Assembly: GCF_034424315.1 (NCBI RefSeq)
Contig: NZ_CP139972.1
Location: 4,588,001 to 4,652,000, forward strand
Length of the DNA stretch: 64,000 nt
DNA from: Chitinophaga sancti
GTDB taxonomy: Bacteria > Bacteroidota > Bacteroidia > Chitinophagales > Chitinophagaceae
Direction of reading: 5' to 3'
Shown here: in pieces, positions 42,005 through 50,111 of the stretch
Position numbering within the stretch: the first letter of the stretch is position 1
Layout of the letters: each line of letters opens with the position of its first letter
Position numbers and translations under genes: made by a program
The notes under the pieces: generated by a model
What the model saw: only the letters and a program-made list of their open reading frames with translations
Told to the model about the DNA's origin: nothing
Database searches by the model: none

Positions 42005-42442
42005 ATGATCATCTCATTTGACCTCGATGATACCCTGATACCTGGTACTAAACAATTCGCAACTTTGGAACGTAGTTTTCTACAAAAGCTATGGAAGGTA
42101 GAAAAGCTGCGCATGGGTACGATTGAATTGATGAAAGCCTGCCAGGCAAAAGGGCATAAAGTATATGTATACACAACTTCGTATCGCCCTCCACGCAGAA
42201 TCTGGTGGATGTTTTATTTGTACGGGATCAAACTGGATAAAGTGATTAACCAGCAGGTGCATAACCAGTTTGTGCGCATGCCCACAAAACCATCCAAATA
42301 TCCCCCGGCTTTTAATATTGATCTGCATATTGATGATTCGAAAGGAGTGGAGATGGAAGGGCAGCAATATAATTTCAAAACGATTATAGTGAGGGAAGAT
42401 AATCCTAACTGGGCAGAAGAGATCCTGGCAGCAATAGGATAG
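42005..42442 (+). CDS. HAD-like phosphatase-type protein
   Basis: This 145-aa protein begins IISFDLDDTLIPGTKQFA, the HAD motif I (DLDDT). DLHIDDSKGVEMEGQQYNF may serve as motif IV, and VYVYTTS as motif II. The core is short and the cap is missing. Its position after the CYTH gene suggests a small phosphate-handling operon; the actual substrate is unknown. The fold call is reliable, the enzyme call less so. Confidence 0.72.
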   Translation: MIISFDLDDTLIPGTKQFATLERSFLQKLWKVEKLRMGTIELMKACQAKGHKVYVYTTSYRPPRRIWWMFYLYGIKLDKVINQQVHNQFVRMPTKPSKYPPAFNIDLHIDDSKGVEMEGQQYNFKTIIVREDNPNWAEEILAAIG

Positions 42443-42478
42443 GCATCCTATTAGCTATTAAAATTCATAGCATTCGCG

Positions 42479-42515
42479 AAACCGGGCCATCATTCATGGA
42501 ATGAGCCCGGTTTTT
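42479..42515 (+). terminator. Terminator of the esterase-to-HAD operon
   Basis: AAACCGGGC pairs with GCCCGGTTT, with CATTC/GAATG inside, followed by five T residues. Confidence 0.85.
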
Positions 42516-42544
42516 GATAGATATCTCACTTAAATTCCAGTAAT

Positions 42545-43795
42545 ATGATCAGACCTATTCAACTTTGTGCGACTGTAATAGCATTAACCCTTGCGTCGTG
42601 TAGCTCGCCATCCGGCGATCATATCAATCCTCCAGGCGATAGCACGTCTACAGGTACTGACAGCCTGCTCGCTCCCGTGGAAACCAAAGCACCCAATTCC
42701 GATTACAAACCCGCCTTCAAAGGCCAGACCCGCATAGGTGGTGTGAAAACAAAAACACCCTATGAATTCAAAGTCCTTAGTACCGGGCTCGAGAATCCAT
42801 GGGGTATCACACAATTACCCGACGGCCGCCTCCTCATCACAGAGAAAAAAGGAGATCTTCGCATCGCCACCACCAGTGGAGAACTGAGTGCACCCATCAC
42901 CGGCCTGCCAACTGTCAATTCAGATGGCCAGGGTGGTCTCTTAGGTATTCGCGTAGATCCTGATTTCAGCAAAAACAGGATGGTATACTGGGTATTTTCT
43001 GACCCATTGCCAGATGGTAACCTGACTGCTGTAGCCAGGGGGAAACTCTCCGCTAATGAGAAGACCATAGAAGGCGCTACGGTTATTTATAAAGCCACCC
43101 CTGCTTACAAAGGTACTCTCCATTATGGTGGAAGAATCGTGTTTGATAAAAATGGGAATCTCTTTATCAGCACCGGTGAGCGCTCTGACCTTCAGACAAG
43201 ACCACAGGCTCAACAACTGAATTCAGCACTGGGCAAGGTATTACACATCACGAAAGACGGCCAGCCGGTGGAAGGCAATCCATTCTTTGGCCAGGCAGAT
43301 AAACGACCTGAAATATGGAGCTATGGACATAGAAATGTGCAGGGCCTTGCTTTCCATCCTGAAACCGGCGACCTGTGGGAGACTGAATTTGGCCCAAGAG
43401 GCGGTGATGAAGTGAATCGTATTGTAGCCGGGAAAAACTTTGGCTGGGCAACCATTACTTATGGTATTGAATACTCAGGTGAAAAAGTGGGTGATGGTAT
43501 TCAGCAGAAAGATGGTATGGAACAGCCTGTATATTATTATGATCCGGTGATCAGTCCAAGTGGTATTACATTCTATTCCGGTACTGCGATTCCTGAGTGG
43601 AAGAATAACCTGTTTATTGGTTCATTGAGTGGCATGCACATAGCACGCCTGGTGATCAAGGATAATAAAGTGGTGGGAGAAGAGAGACTGCTGGCGGAAG
43701 AGCAGCAGCGATTCAGAGATATTACAGAAGGGAAGGATGGTGCTTTGTATGCGATCACTGATGCAGGGAGATTGTATAGTATACATAAGAAATAA
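42545..43795 (+). CDS. PQQ-dependent sugar dehydrogenase-like lipoprotein
   Basis: This 416-aa protein has a lipoprotein signal (lipobox LASC, Cys19). The mature domain is a six-bladed propeller of the GSDH/YliI type: GLENPWGITQLPDGRLLITEKKGDL, GQGGLLGIRVDPDFSKNRMVYWVF, HYGGRIVFDKNGNLFISTGERSD, YGHRNVQGLAFHP and ETEFGPRGGDEVNRI. The catalytic histidine and calcium-site signatures of soluble glucose dehydrogenase are recognisable. It probably oxidises aldose sugars in the periplasm if PQQ is available. No PQQ synthesis genes are in the window. Confidence 0.9.
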   Translation: MIRPIQLCATVIALTLASCSSPSGDHINPPGDSTSTGTDSLLAPVETKAPNSDYKPAFKGQTRIGGVKTKTPYEFKVLSTGLENPWGITQLPDGRLLITEKKGDLRIATTSGELSAPITGLPTVNSDGQGGLLGIRVDPDFSKNRMVYWVFSDPLPDGNLTAVARGKLSANEKTIEGATVIYKATPAYKGTLHYGGRIVFDKNGNLFISTGERSDLQTRPQAQQLNSALGKVLHITKDGQPVEGNPFFGQADKRPEIWSYGHRNVQGLAFHPETGDLWETEFGPRGGDEVNRIVAGKNFGWATITYGIEYSGEKVGDGIQQKDGMEQPVYYYDPVISPSGITFYSGTAIPEWKNNLFIGSLSGMHIARLVIKDNKVVGEERLLAEEQQRFRDITEGKDGALYAITDAGRLYSIHKK

Positions 43796-43890
43796 TTATG
43801 GCGATCGGTTTTTTGCTAAAATGAAACAGGCGCATTCGGGGATAAAGAAGCTGCTGCCTTTCTAAAAATGAACCATTTTCATTCCTGCTA

Positions 43891-43922
43891 ATGATTTGAT
43901 TTTTATAAATGATTTGATTTTT
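43891..43922. repeat. Two 14-bp direct repeats, 18-bp period, upstream of the SDR gene
   Basis: ATGATTTGATTTTT at 43891-43904 and 43909-43922, in an A/T-rich stretch just upstream of the -7 box TAACTTTG (43970-43977). It is a possible regulator-binding region. Confidence 0.4.
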
Positions 43923-43995
43923 GCAAAAAACCGATTGATTCCTTTAAACATCACCCGCTAATACGCTGTTAACTTTGCTGTATAAATTTAAAATA

Positions 43996-44754
43996 ATGGC
44001 AAACAAAATAGCACTCATCACCGGCGGCAGCCGCGGCATAGGCCGCGACTCAGCGCTACAACTAGCCGGTAAAGGATTAGACATCATCATCACTTATAAT
44101 ACCCGTGCAACAGATGCCCAGGCAGTCGTTGCACAAATCGAAGGCACCGGACGTAAAGCTGCTGCTTTACAACTCAATACCGGTGTGATCAGCAGTTTTG
44201 ACGACTTCACTGCGCAACTGCAAAATACCTTAAGTACCCACTTCGGCACAGATCATTTCGACTACTTAGTCAACAACGCTGGTCAGGGTGGATACAGCGC
44301 CATCACCGAAGTAAACGAAGCCTTCTTCGACGACCTGCTGAACGTGCATTTCAAAGGGGTGTATTTCTTAACACAAAAACTCATCCCCTTCCTGAATGAG
44401 GGTGGTGGCATTGTGAATATTTCATCCGGGCTCACCCGCGTATCATTCCCAGGTTCATCTGTTTACGCTTCTCTCAAGACTGCAGTTGAAACCTTCACCC
44501 GCTACCTGGCAAAAGAACTCGGCAGCAAAGGGATCAGGGCAAATGTGGTAGCTCCCGGCGCTACCATGACAGATTTCGGCGGTGCACATTTAAGAGGCAA
44601 TGCCGATTTACAAAAGAATGTAAGCAGCATTACTGCACTAGGCAGAGTAGGCACAGCAGAAGACATCGGTGGCGCTGTCGCCTTCCTTTGTACGGACGAT
44701 GCCCGCTGGGTGAATGGACAAAGAATAGAAGTATCCGGAGGGATGTTTGTATAA
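43996..44754 (+). CDS. Short-chain dehydrogenase/reductase
   Basis: The start is the ATG at 43996 (MANKIALITGGSRGIG), because the in-frame TTG at 43975 overlaps the -7 box TAACTTTG (43970-43977). The 252-aa protein is a classical SDR: GGSRGIG cofactor motif, NNAGQGG strand, catalytic Ser and YASLK (YxxxK), and a C-terminal GAVAFLCTDDARWVNGQRIEVSGGMFV. NADP(H)-dependent oxidation or reduction of a carbonyl; the substrate is open. It lies upstream of an AraC gene across a 98-bp inverted-repeat element. Confidence 0.92.
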   Translation: MANKIALITGGSRGIGRDSALQLAGKGLDIIITYNTRATDAQAVVAQIEGTGRKAAALQLNTGVISSFDDFTAQLQNTLSTHFGTDHFDYLVNNAGQGGYSAITEVNEAFFDDLLNVHFKGVYFLTQKLIPFLNEGGGIVNISSGLTRVSFPGSSVYASLKTAVETFTRYLAKELGSKGIRANVVAPGATMTDFGGAHLRGNADLQKNVSSITALGRVGTAEDIGGAVAFLCTDDARWVNGQRIEVSGGMFV

Positions 44755-44761
44755 ATATGAG

Positions 44762-44859
44762 GGGTTGACTAAAATTGGCCCCCCCTCTCGGGTGGGTGAT
44801 GGAGACGAGATGGCTTTTACGCAATTCTAAGCGCCTTCATTTTACTTTTTAGTCAACCC
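44762..44859. mobile_element. 98-bp element with 13-bp perfect terminal inverted repeats
   Basis: GGGTTGACTAAAA (44762-44774) and TTTTAGTCAACCC (44847-44859) are perfect terminal repeats around a 72-bp interior with a C7 run and inner CTCTCG/CGAG complementarity. There is no ORF. The layout and terminal sequence are those of a MITE or an insertion-sequence remnant. A target duplication is not evident. Its right end abuts the -7 box of the AraC gene at 44878. Confidence 0.45.
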
Positions 44860-44865
44860 ATTAAG

Positions 44866-44873
44866 TATCTTTA
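44866..44873 (+). promoter_or_regulatory. -7 box 4 nt before the AraC gene at 44878
   Basis: TATCTTTA, TAGT, then the ATG at 44878. The region where -33 should lie is inside the 98-bp inverted-repeat element. Confidence 0.5.
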
Positions 44874-44877
44874 TAGT

Positions 44878-45786
44878 ATGCTGACCAATACCTCGCTCGA
44901 AGACTTTTACAAACGTAATGCAGCCTCCTACCCCCCAGGCATTACTAAGGATACAGGGCATTTCAATGTCTTTGATCCGCAAACCCTCTTTGACAAAAAA
45001 ACAGGTACCCGCATCATGCCCTATAGCCGCAGAGCTTATTATAAGATCAGCTGGCTGAATGGGAAAAGCCGCGCAGAGTATGCGGATAAAGTTATAGAGG
45101 TAGAAAAAAACGCTTTACTCTTTGCTACGCCCAAAATCCCTTATCACTGGATCCCGGCTGACAGCAATCAATTTGGTTTATTCTGCATCTTCACGGCCGA
45201 TTTTCTTATGCCGAGGAAGTCAGGCGTCGTGCTTGAAGAATTACCATTATTCCAGCCAGGTCATGTGCCTTTATTTCATTTGAGTGATGAAGAAGCAACT
45301 GAAGTAGCTTATATTTTTAAAAAGATGCAGAAGGAACTGGCTTCCGACTATAGATTCAAATTTGACCTGCTGCGTAACCTGGTCATGGAGTTGATCCACT
45401 ATGGGCAAAAACTACAACCGCTTACAGCATTGAATACAACACACAATGCATCTCAACGGATCTCTATGTTATTCTTAGAATTACTGGAAAGGCAATTCCC
45501 GCTTGAATCCCCGGAACAAAGGTTAAGTCTGCGCACCCCGAAGGAATACGCAGACCGCCTGGCAGTTCATGTTAACCACCTGAATAAAGTATTAAAGGAA
45601 TCTACCGGCCACACAACTTCTGAGCTCATTAGCAAACGACTGGTAGAAGAAGCGAAAATTTTGCTGAAGCAAACTACCTGGAGTGTAGCAGACATTGCTT
45701 ATGCTTTAGGTTTTGATGAAGTCTCTCACTTTTCTAATTATTTCAAAAAACAAACAGCAGCGGCGCCACTTAGTTTCAGGATATAA
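44878..45786 (+). CDS. AraC family transcriptional regulator
   Basis: This 302-aa protein has an N-terminal cupin-like sensory half (about 1-150: RRAYYKISWLNGKSRAEYADKVIEVEKNALLFATPKIPYHW) and a C-terminal AraC domain (YADRLAVHVNHLNKVLKESTGHTTSELI, then VADIAYALGFDEVSHFSNYFKKQTAAAPLSFR). It probably controls the SDR gene upstream, the nearest enzyme. Predicted leaderless mRNA. Confidence 0.88.
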   Translation: MLTNTSLEDFYKRNAASYPPGITKDTGHFNVFDPQTLFDKKTGTRIMPYSRRAYYKISWLNGKSRAEYADKVIEVEKNALLFATPKIPYHWIPADSNQFGLFCIFTADFLMPRKSGVVLEELPLFQPGHVPLFHLSDEEATEVAYIFKKMQKELASDYRFKFDLLRNLVMELIHYGQKLQPLTALNTTHNASQRISMLFLELLERQFPLESPEQRLSLRTPKEYADRLAVHVNHLNKVLKESTGHTTSELISKRLVEEAKILLKQTTWSVADIAYALGFDEVSHFSNYFKKQTAAAPLSFRI

Positions 45787-45802
45787 TTCTCAAAACAAAA
45801 GG

Positions 45803-45885
45803 CTTCAAACACCGGCCTTCAATCACTTGTCTTCAATCACTGCCCTCAATCACCGGACATCAATCACCTGTCTTCAATTACCTCA
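45803..45885. repeat. 14-bp minisatellite, six copies
   Basis: Units are CTTCAAACACCGGC, CTTCAATCACTTGT, CTTCAATCACTGCC, CTCAATCACCGGAC, ATCAATCACCTGT (13 bp) and CTTCAATTACCTCA. It lies in the gap between convergent genes, so it is non-coding. Copy number may vary between strains. Confidence 0.8.
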
Positions 45886-45896
45886 AATTCCTGCGC

Positions 45897-48800
45897 TCAT
45901 GACATCAATTCCCCCAACTCTTCTCCAACCAACAGTTTCAATTTCCTAATTTTCGCTACCGCCTTTTCAAATCCTTTTTCATCCCCTGCTTTATGCATTA
46001 ACAAAGCCTGAGTTTCATAAAAAGGATTCAACACACTCTTATCTTCAATCGCAGCAATCGTCTTCATACATGCCTTGCTATGTTTCAGTCCCTCCACAAC
46101 ATTTCCCTCTTCATAACAACGATAAGCCAGGTTATTATGCGCCGCCCGCAAGGCAGCCCGGATTGGATTATGCGCTTCTAAATACTCCCACAAAGTCACC
46201 TTACCCAATTCCGCAATCATCCGCTCACATACTGCCAATGACGCTGATTGTTGGCCAGCCTCGTACAATGCATATCTCTGGTGATCCCACACATAGGCCC
46301 ACAAACGCATCTCATCGCTCTGCGCATCAGTTAGCATTTTCTCTATCTCCTGCAACAAACTAATTGCAGCTTCGTATTGTTTATCCTGCACCAACAATGA
46401 TGCTTCCATCATCTGCTTATCAAATGTAGCCTGGTTAAACTCATACACACCCGGCACCTCCGGCAGCTGAAACGCTGCATAAGGATACTTTATCCACTCC
46501 TGGTCATCCAGTTCAGCAGCCTTCGCAATCTCCTGTGATTGTTTCCACAACTCCTTCGCGCTATTCGTATCTCCCTGCAAGTGAGCTGCCCATCCTATAT
46601 AATACACCGCCTCGTGCCTGTATTCATCCTGTACCTTTTCCAACTTCTTTAGCGCCTGCTCATACTCCCCATTTAAAATTAAACCAAGGCCCCAGTTCAC
46701 CCATATAAAACCCTTATCTACCCTATTCGCAAATCGCTTGTCCACCATCTCAAAAGTCGCCGCATAATGCTGATGAGGTACATATATACTCATAGCAGGT
46801 TCCCTCGCTACCACCGCTGCACAAAACTCCGGATCACGTAATTCAAGCGGTACATACTTAAAATTATCTGCACTTCCTGCTACAGCATAAGAACAGATCT
46901 TCAAGCTACGCATGCCCAACGGCACAGCATCTAACTCATCATAATCTCCAGCACTAAATACCTTTTCACAAAGCGCCGGTGTTAAAAATTCTTTTGGCAC
47001 ATAAGGAAAATCACATGTATTCTTTTTTAAAGCTGCCTCCACTATAGCAGGAGTAATGTATCGTGCATCTACGTTATACAGACGTTCATCTGCTTTCAGC
47101 GCTTTGATGATAAAAGCTTCATCCCAGAAACAAGCCCATACATTGTCGAATGTAGTATAGTCAAATTCCTTCCTGGCTAAATATTCATTGGTAATATCTT
47201 TTCGCGCCTCCCAGGCAGCAGGCACTTCGGCCAGGTATTTTTTATAGTACGCATAACTATGCTTATTGATCTGCCGCACATCTACCTGGTCGATTGTATT
47301 TTCCAGGATGTGTTTCGCCATATCCATCACATCACTGCTTGCACCATATTTCCAGCGATCCCTGTTATTCCGGTCTACTATAAACGGCCATTCCCGCTCC
47401 TGGCCATACTTTGCAACTGCATATTCATACACTTCCTTACTCACCAGTTTTGCCGGAATATTATTGATCACCTGGATGCCCAGATCTATTGCCTGGATGA
47501 TATATTCGTAGGTATAATACTTCTTAGGAAAGTCCTTACAATGCACATCACTCAGATTACCACCAGCAATCAGCGCAATATTCATGCGCTCATCCTTAAA
47601 TGCATCCGGCACATACCGATAGTTGTATTGATTGAACACAACCTGGTTGAAACAAAGCTCATACGTCTTCTTATCATCCGGCAGGAATTCCAGGTCCACT
47701 CCATCCCGGTGTCTCGCAAACACTTCATCATTCAAAAACTCCGCAGGTATATCCTGGTAACGAAGTGGCGACTCCCTGTCTACTGCCTGTAAAATAATCT
47801 CCTGTGTAATCAATGCAGGACTCACCAATGACACGATATGACCCGGTTCATTTTCATTCTCCAATACCTTGGACAACATCTCACTCGTACGGAACTCCTC
47901 CGGCACATGCAGGAAAGTATCAAATGATGCCGGTTTATTATAAAAATATGCCTGCCAATACGCCTGGTCTTTTACCACCTTTGATGGTCCTTCTGCATCC
48001 CAGTTCACCTGCACATTATCCCCATAAAAATAATGCAGGTTCGTATGCTCCTCATATGGCTTCGCCTGTTTATTATAATAACTTGCCGTATCATAATGCT
48101 CAATCGCCGTCTTCTTATCACCCTGCAAATAATACACTAATCCCAGCAACCAGTAATTTGAAAATACAGACCTGATCTCCACAGACTTCTCCAGCACCCT
48201 CTTCGCTTCATCCAGTTTTCCTTTCAGGATCAACGCCTCTCCTAATACCCGCAGGGGAAAATAATCCGTATCCCGCGCCTGCTTAGCAATCGCAATCGCT
48301 TCATCATAATTTCCTAATCGTACGGCACACAAGGCCGCCCGTCCAATACAACCATAATCATAACGTAGTTTATCAGGCGATAAAGGAATCCCCTGTTTAA
48401 AATACACAAGCGCCTGTGCATATGCCTTTGCAGCAAATAACACTTCACCAGCCTTGTAATAAGCTAAATAATATCCCGGTGCTGCAGCAATCGCTGCTTT
48501 ATAACCATGATATGCCTCCGATGCTTCTCCGCGGCCAACCGCGTACATGGCATCCTCTGTCAACCTGATCCCTTCCTCCGTCACACCATCCTTCCACACA
48601 GGTTGATTATCCCTCAGTGCATGATATAAATCACTCGTATCCAGGCCCAGCATATCATCGTTTGCTGACTCCACTACATAGCAGTACTCAGACCTAAACG
48701 CCAACGCGTAATTATGCCAGGCAAGGAACGTGTTTTTTGTTTTATAGAAATTCAGTGAATCCTGGTTGTACAATGCAGTAATAACAGTATCAGGGCTAAA

Positions 48801-50033
48801 CTCAAAACAATCTAAATCATAAAACCAGGAAACAAAATGCGGCGCGTTTATCTTTCTGAATGGCATCGTATGCACCACTTCATCATCCTGCCCCCAGGCT
48901 ATCGCTAAATAACGAACGGTTTCAGTACCTCCCGTATGCTGCAATGCTGACAGGTTCAGGTAAGCAGTCGTTACATTGCCCATTACATAATAAGAGATAC
49001 CCAGTCTTCCGGCTACGGTCAGGTTACCAGTTACCACCAATAAACCACCCACGCTATCCAGGTCTTTATTCACCTGTAAATCACCTTCATGCACAAAGAT
49101 GTCCCCATAGTCATCAAAGTATTCTTCTTCTGAATCATAGCCGTGATTGCCATCCCAGTTATCAAATAACTGGTCCACATCCAGGAGCTCCAATACCTCG
49201 GTATAAGACATCTCTTTAAAATCATATTCATCTTCCGGTGAATCACCTGATTCTGAATCAGTAGCTTCCTCCTCCGCCAATTCCTCAGCAGCATCCACCC
49301 TTCGCTCCGTCACCTTAAAATTTGCCACCGCTTTCGCTTCCATCACCGGCTCCAGCAAACGCATAAACTCCTCCTCACTATAATGCTGAAATTCCTTCTC
49401 AAAATGAATCTGGTAAACCCCTACGCAATTATTCACCATCACCCACTTTTCCTTTCCATTAATAATCATTCCCAACACCATTGTAGCCTGCGATAAAAAA
49501 TCAAGCTCCTCATCCAGCGCCGCAAAATGACACCCGTAAATTTGACAATAAAAAGAAAGGAATCCATACAGGTTATTCGCATTCTGACCATTCTGATCAA
49601 ATGCATACAGGACACAAACAAAATCATCTTTATCAAAAAAGAAAGATCCTTTTTCGCGCCAGTAGGCCTGGAACGCCTCATCCAGCGGGAATCCCACTAC
49701 TTCCGCCATCTCGCTGATGTTCTCAGCAGATACCGGTGTGATCTCTACCTTGTCGGGAAACTGCGCTTCCAGCATCCGGGCCAGCGCTATCGGATCATTG
49801 TACAACTCTTTGGGAGGCAGGTCTTCAACAAGCGGGGTATAACCTTTCTTTGTTTTTTCTGCTATCAGCTTTTCTGCTGCTTTCATACATTCCTCTACGG
49901 TAGGAAATAACTTCGTCTGCATTTGTCCCTGCGTACCATATTTTCCAAATGTTACGGTCAGACTTGTAAGGTTAAATTCAATGTCCCAGAATTTGTGTGA
50001 ACTATTGTCCTGATAAATGAATTTCTTCTTCAT
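45897..50033 (-). CDS. Giant WGR-SUKH-TPR protein
   Basis: This 1378-aa protein has no signal peptide, so it is cytoplasmic. Residues 1 to about 70 are a WGR domain (FWDIEFNLTSLTVTFGKYGTQGQ, then AEKLIAEKTKKGY; the W-G-R core reads G-K-Y-G). Residues about 85-225 resemble a SUKH/SMI1-KNR4 domain (ENISEMAEVVGFPLDEAFQAYWREKG). An acidic linker follows. Residues about 290-350 look like bactofilin-type beta-helix strands (GGLLVVTGNLTVAGRLG). TPR repeats fill about 480-680. Residues about 690-1160 are short helical repeats ('ipAeFl-d-vf--'), recalling DUF4116-type repeats. TPR returns at about 1190-1370. WGR domains act in DNA-end or nucleic-acid recognition and in conflict systems; SUKH domains are found in immunity proteins. 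The specific function is unknown. Confidence 0.8.
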   Translation of the reverse strand: MKKKFIYQDNSSHKFWDIEFNLTSLTVTFGKYGTQGQMQTKLFPTVEECMKAAEKLIAEKTKKGYTPLVEDLPPKELYNDPIALARMLEAQFPDKVEITPVSAENISEMAEVVGFPLDEAFQAYWREKGSFFFDKDDFVCVLYAFDQNGQNANNLYGFLSFYCQIYGCHFAALDEELDFLSQATMVLGMIINGKEKWVMVNNCVGVYQIHFEKEFQHYSEEEFMRLLEPVMEAKAVANFKVTERRVDAAEELAEEEATDSESGDSPEDEYDFKEMSYTEVLELLDVDQLFDNWDGNHGYDSEEEYFDDYGDIFVHEGDLQVNKDLDSVGGLLVVTGNLTVAGRLGISYYVMGNVTTAYLNLSALQHTGGTETVRYLAIAWGQDDEVVHTMPFRKINAPHFVSWFYDLDCFEFSPDTVITALYNQDSLNFYKTKNTFLAWHNYALAFRSEYCYVVESANDDMLGLDTSDLYHALRDNQPVWKDGVTEEGIRLTEDAMYAVGRGEASEAYHGYKAAIAAAPGYYLAYYKAGEVLFAAKAYAQALVYFKQGIPLSPDKLRYDYGCIGRAALCAVRLGNYDEAIAIAKQARDTDYFPLRVLGEALILKGKLDEAKRVLEKSVEIRSVFSNYWLLGLVYYLQGDKKTAIEHYDTASYYNKQAKPYEEHTNLHYFYGDNVQVNWDAEGPSKVVKDQAYWQAYFYNKPASFDTFLHVPEEFRTSEMLSKVLENENEPGHIVSLVSPALITQEIILQAVDRESPLRYQDIPAEFLNDEVFARHRDGVDLEFLPDDKKTYELCFNQVVFNQYNYRYVPDAFKDERMNIALIAGGNLSDVHCKDFPKKYYTYEYIIQAIDLGIQVINNIPAKLVSKEVYEYAVAKYGQEREWPFIVDRNNRDRWKYGASSDVMDMAKHILENTIDQVDVRQINKHSYAYYKKYLAEVPAAWEARKDITNEYLARKEFDYTTFDNVWACFWDEAFIIKALKADERLYNVDARYITPAIVEAALKKNTCDFPYVPKEFLTPALCEKVFSAGDYDELDAVPLGMRSLKICSYAVAGSADNFKYVPLELRDPEFCAAVVAREPAMSIYVPHQHYAATFEMVDKRFANRVDKGFIWVNWGLGLILNGEYEQALKKLEKVQDEYRHEAVYYIGWAAHLQGDTNSAKELWKQSQEIAKAAELDDQEWIKYPYAAFQLPEVPGVYEFNQATFDKQMMEASLLVQDKQYEAAISLLQEIEKMLTDAQSDEMRLWAYVWDHQRYALYEAGQQSASLAVCERMIAELGKVTLWEYLEAHNPIRAALRAAHNNLAYRCYEEGNVVEGLKHSKACMKTIAAIEDKSVLNPFYETQALLMHKAGDEKGFEKAVAKIRKLKLLVGEELGELMS

Positions 50034-50111
50034 GTAGTAATGGGGGCTTAGGTTTTACGGCGCCAAATTATATAAATAATTTTAATAACCTATGCCCCCA
50101 TTCTACAATGA

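Noticed and set aside
47259..47792. 177-aa open frame on the plus strand
   Set aside because: Shadow of the WGR-SUKH-TPR gene, with no domain.
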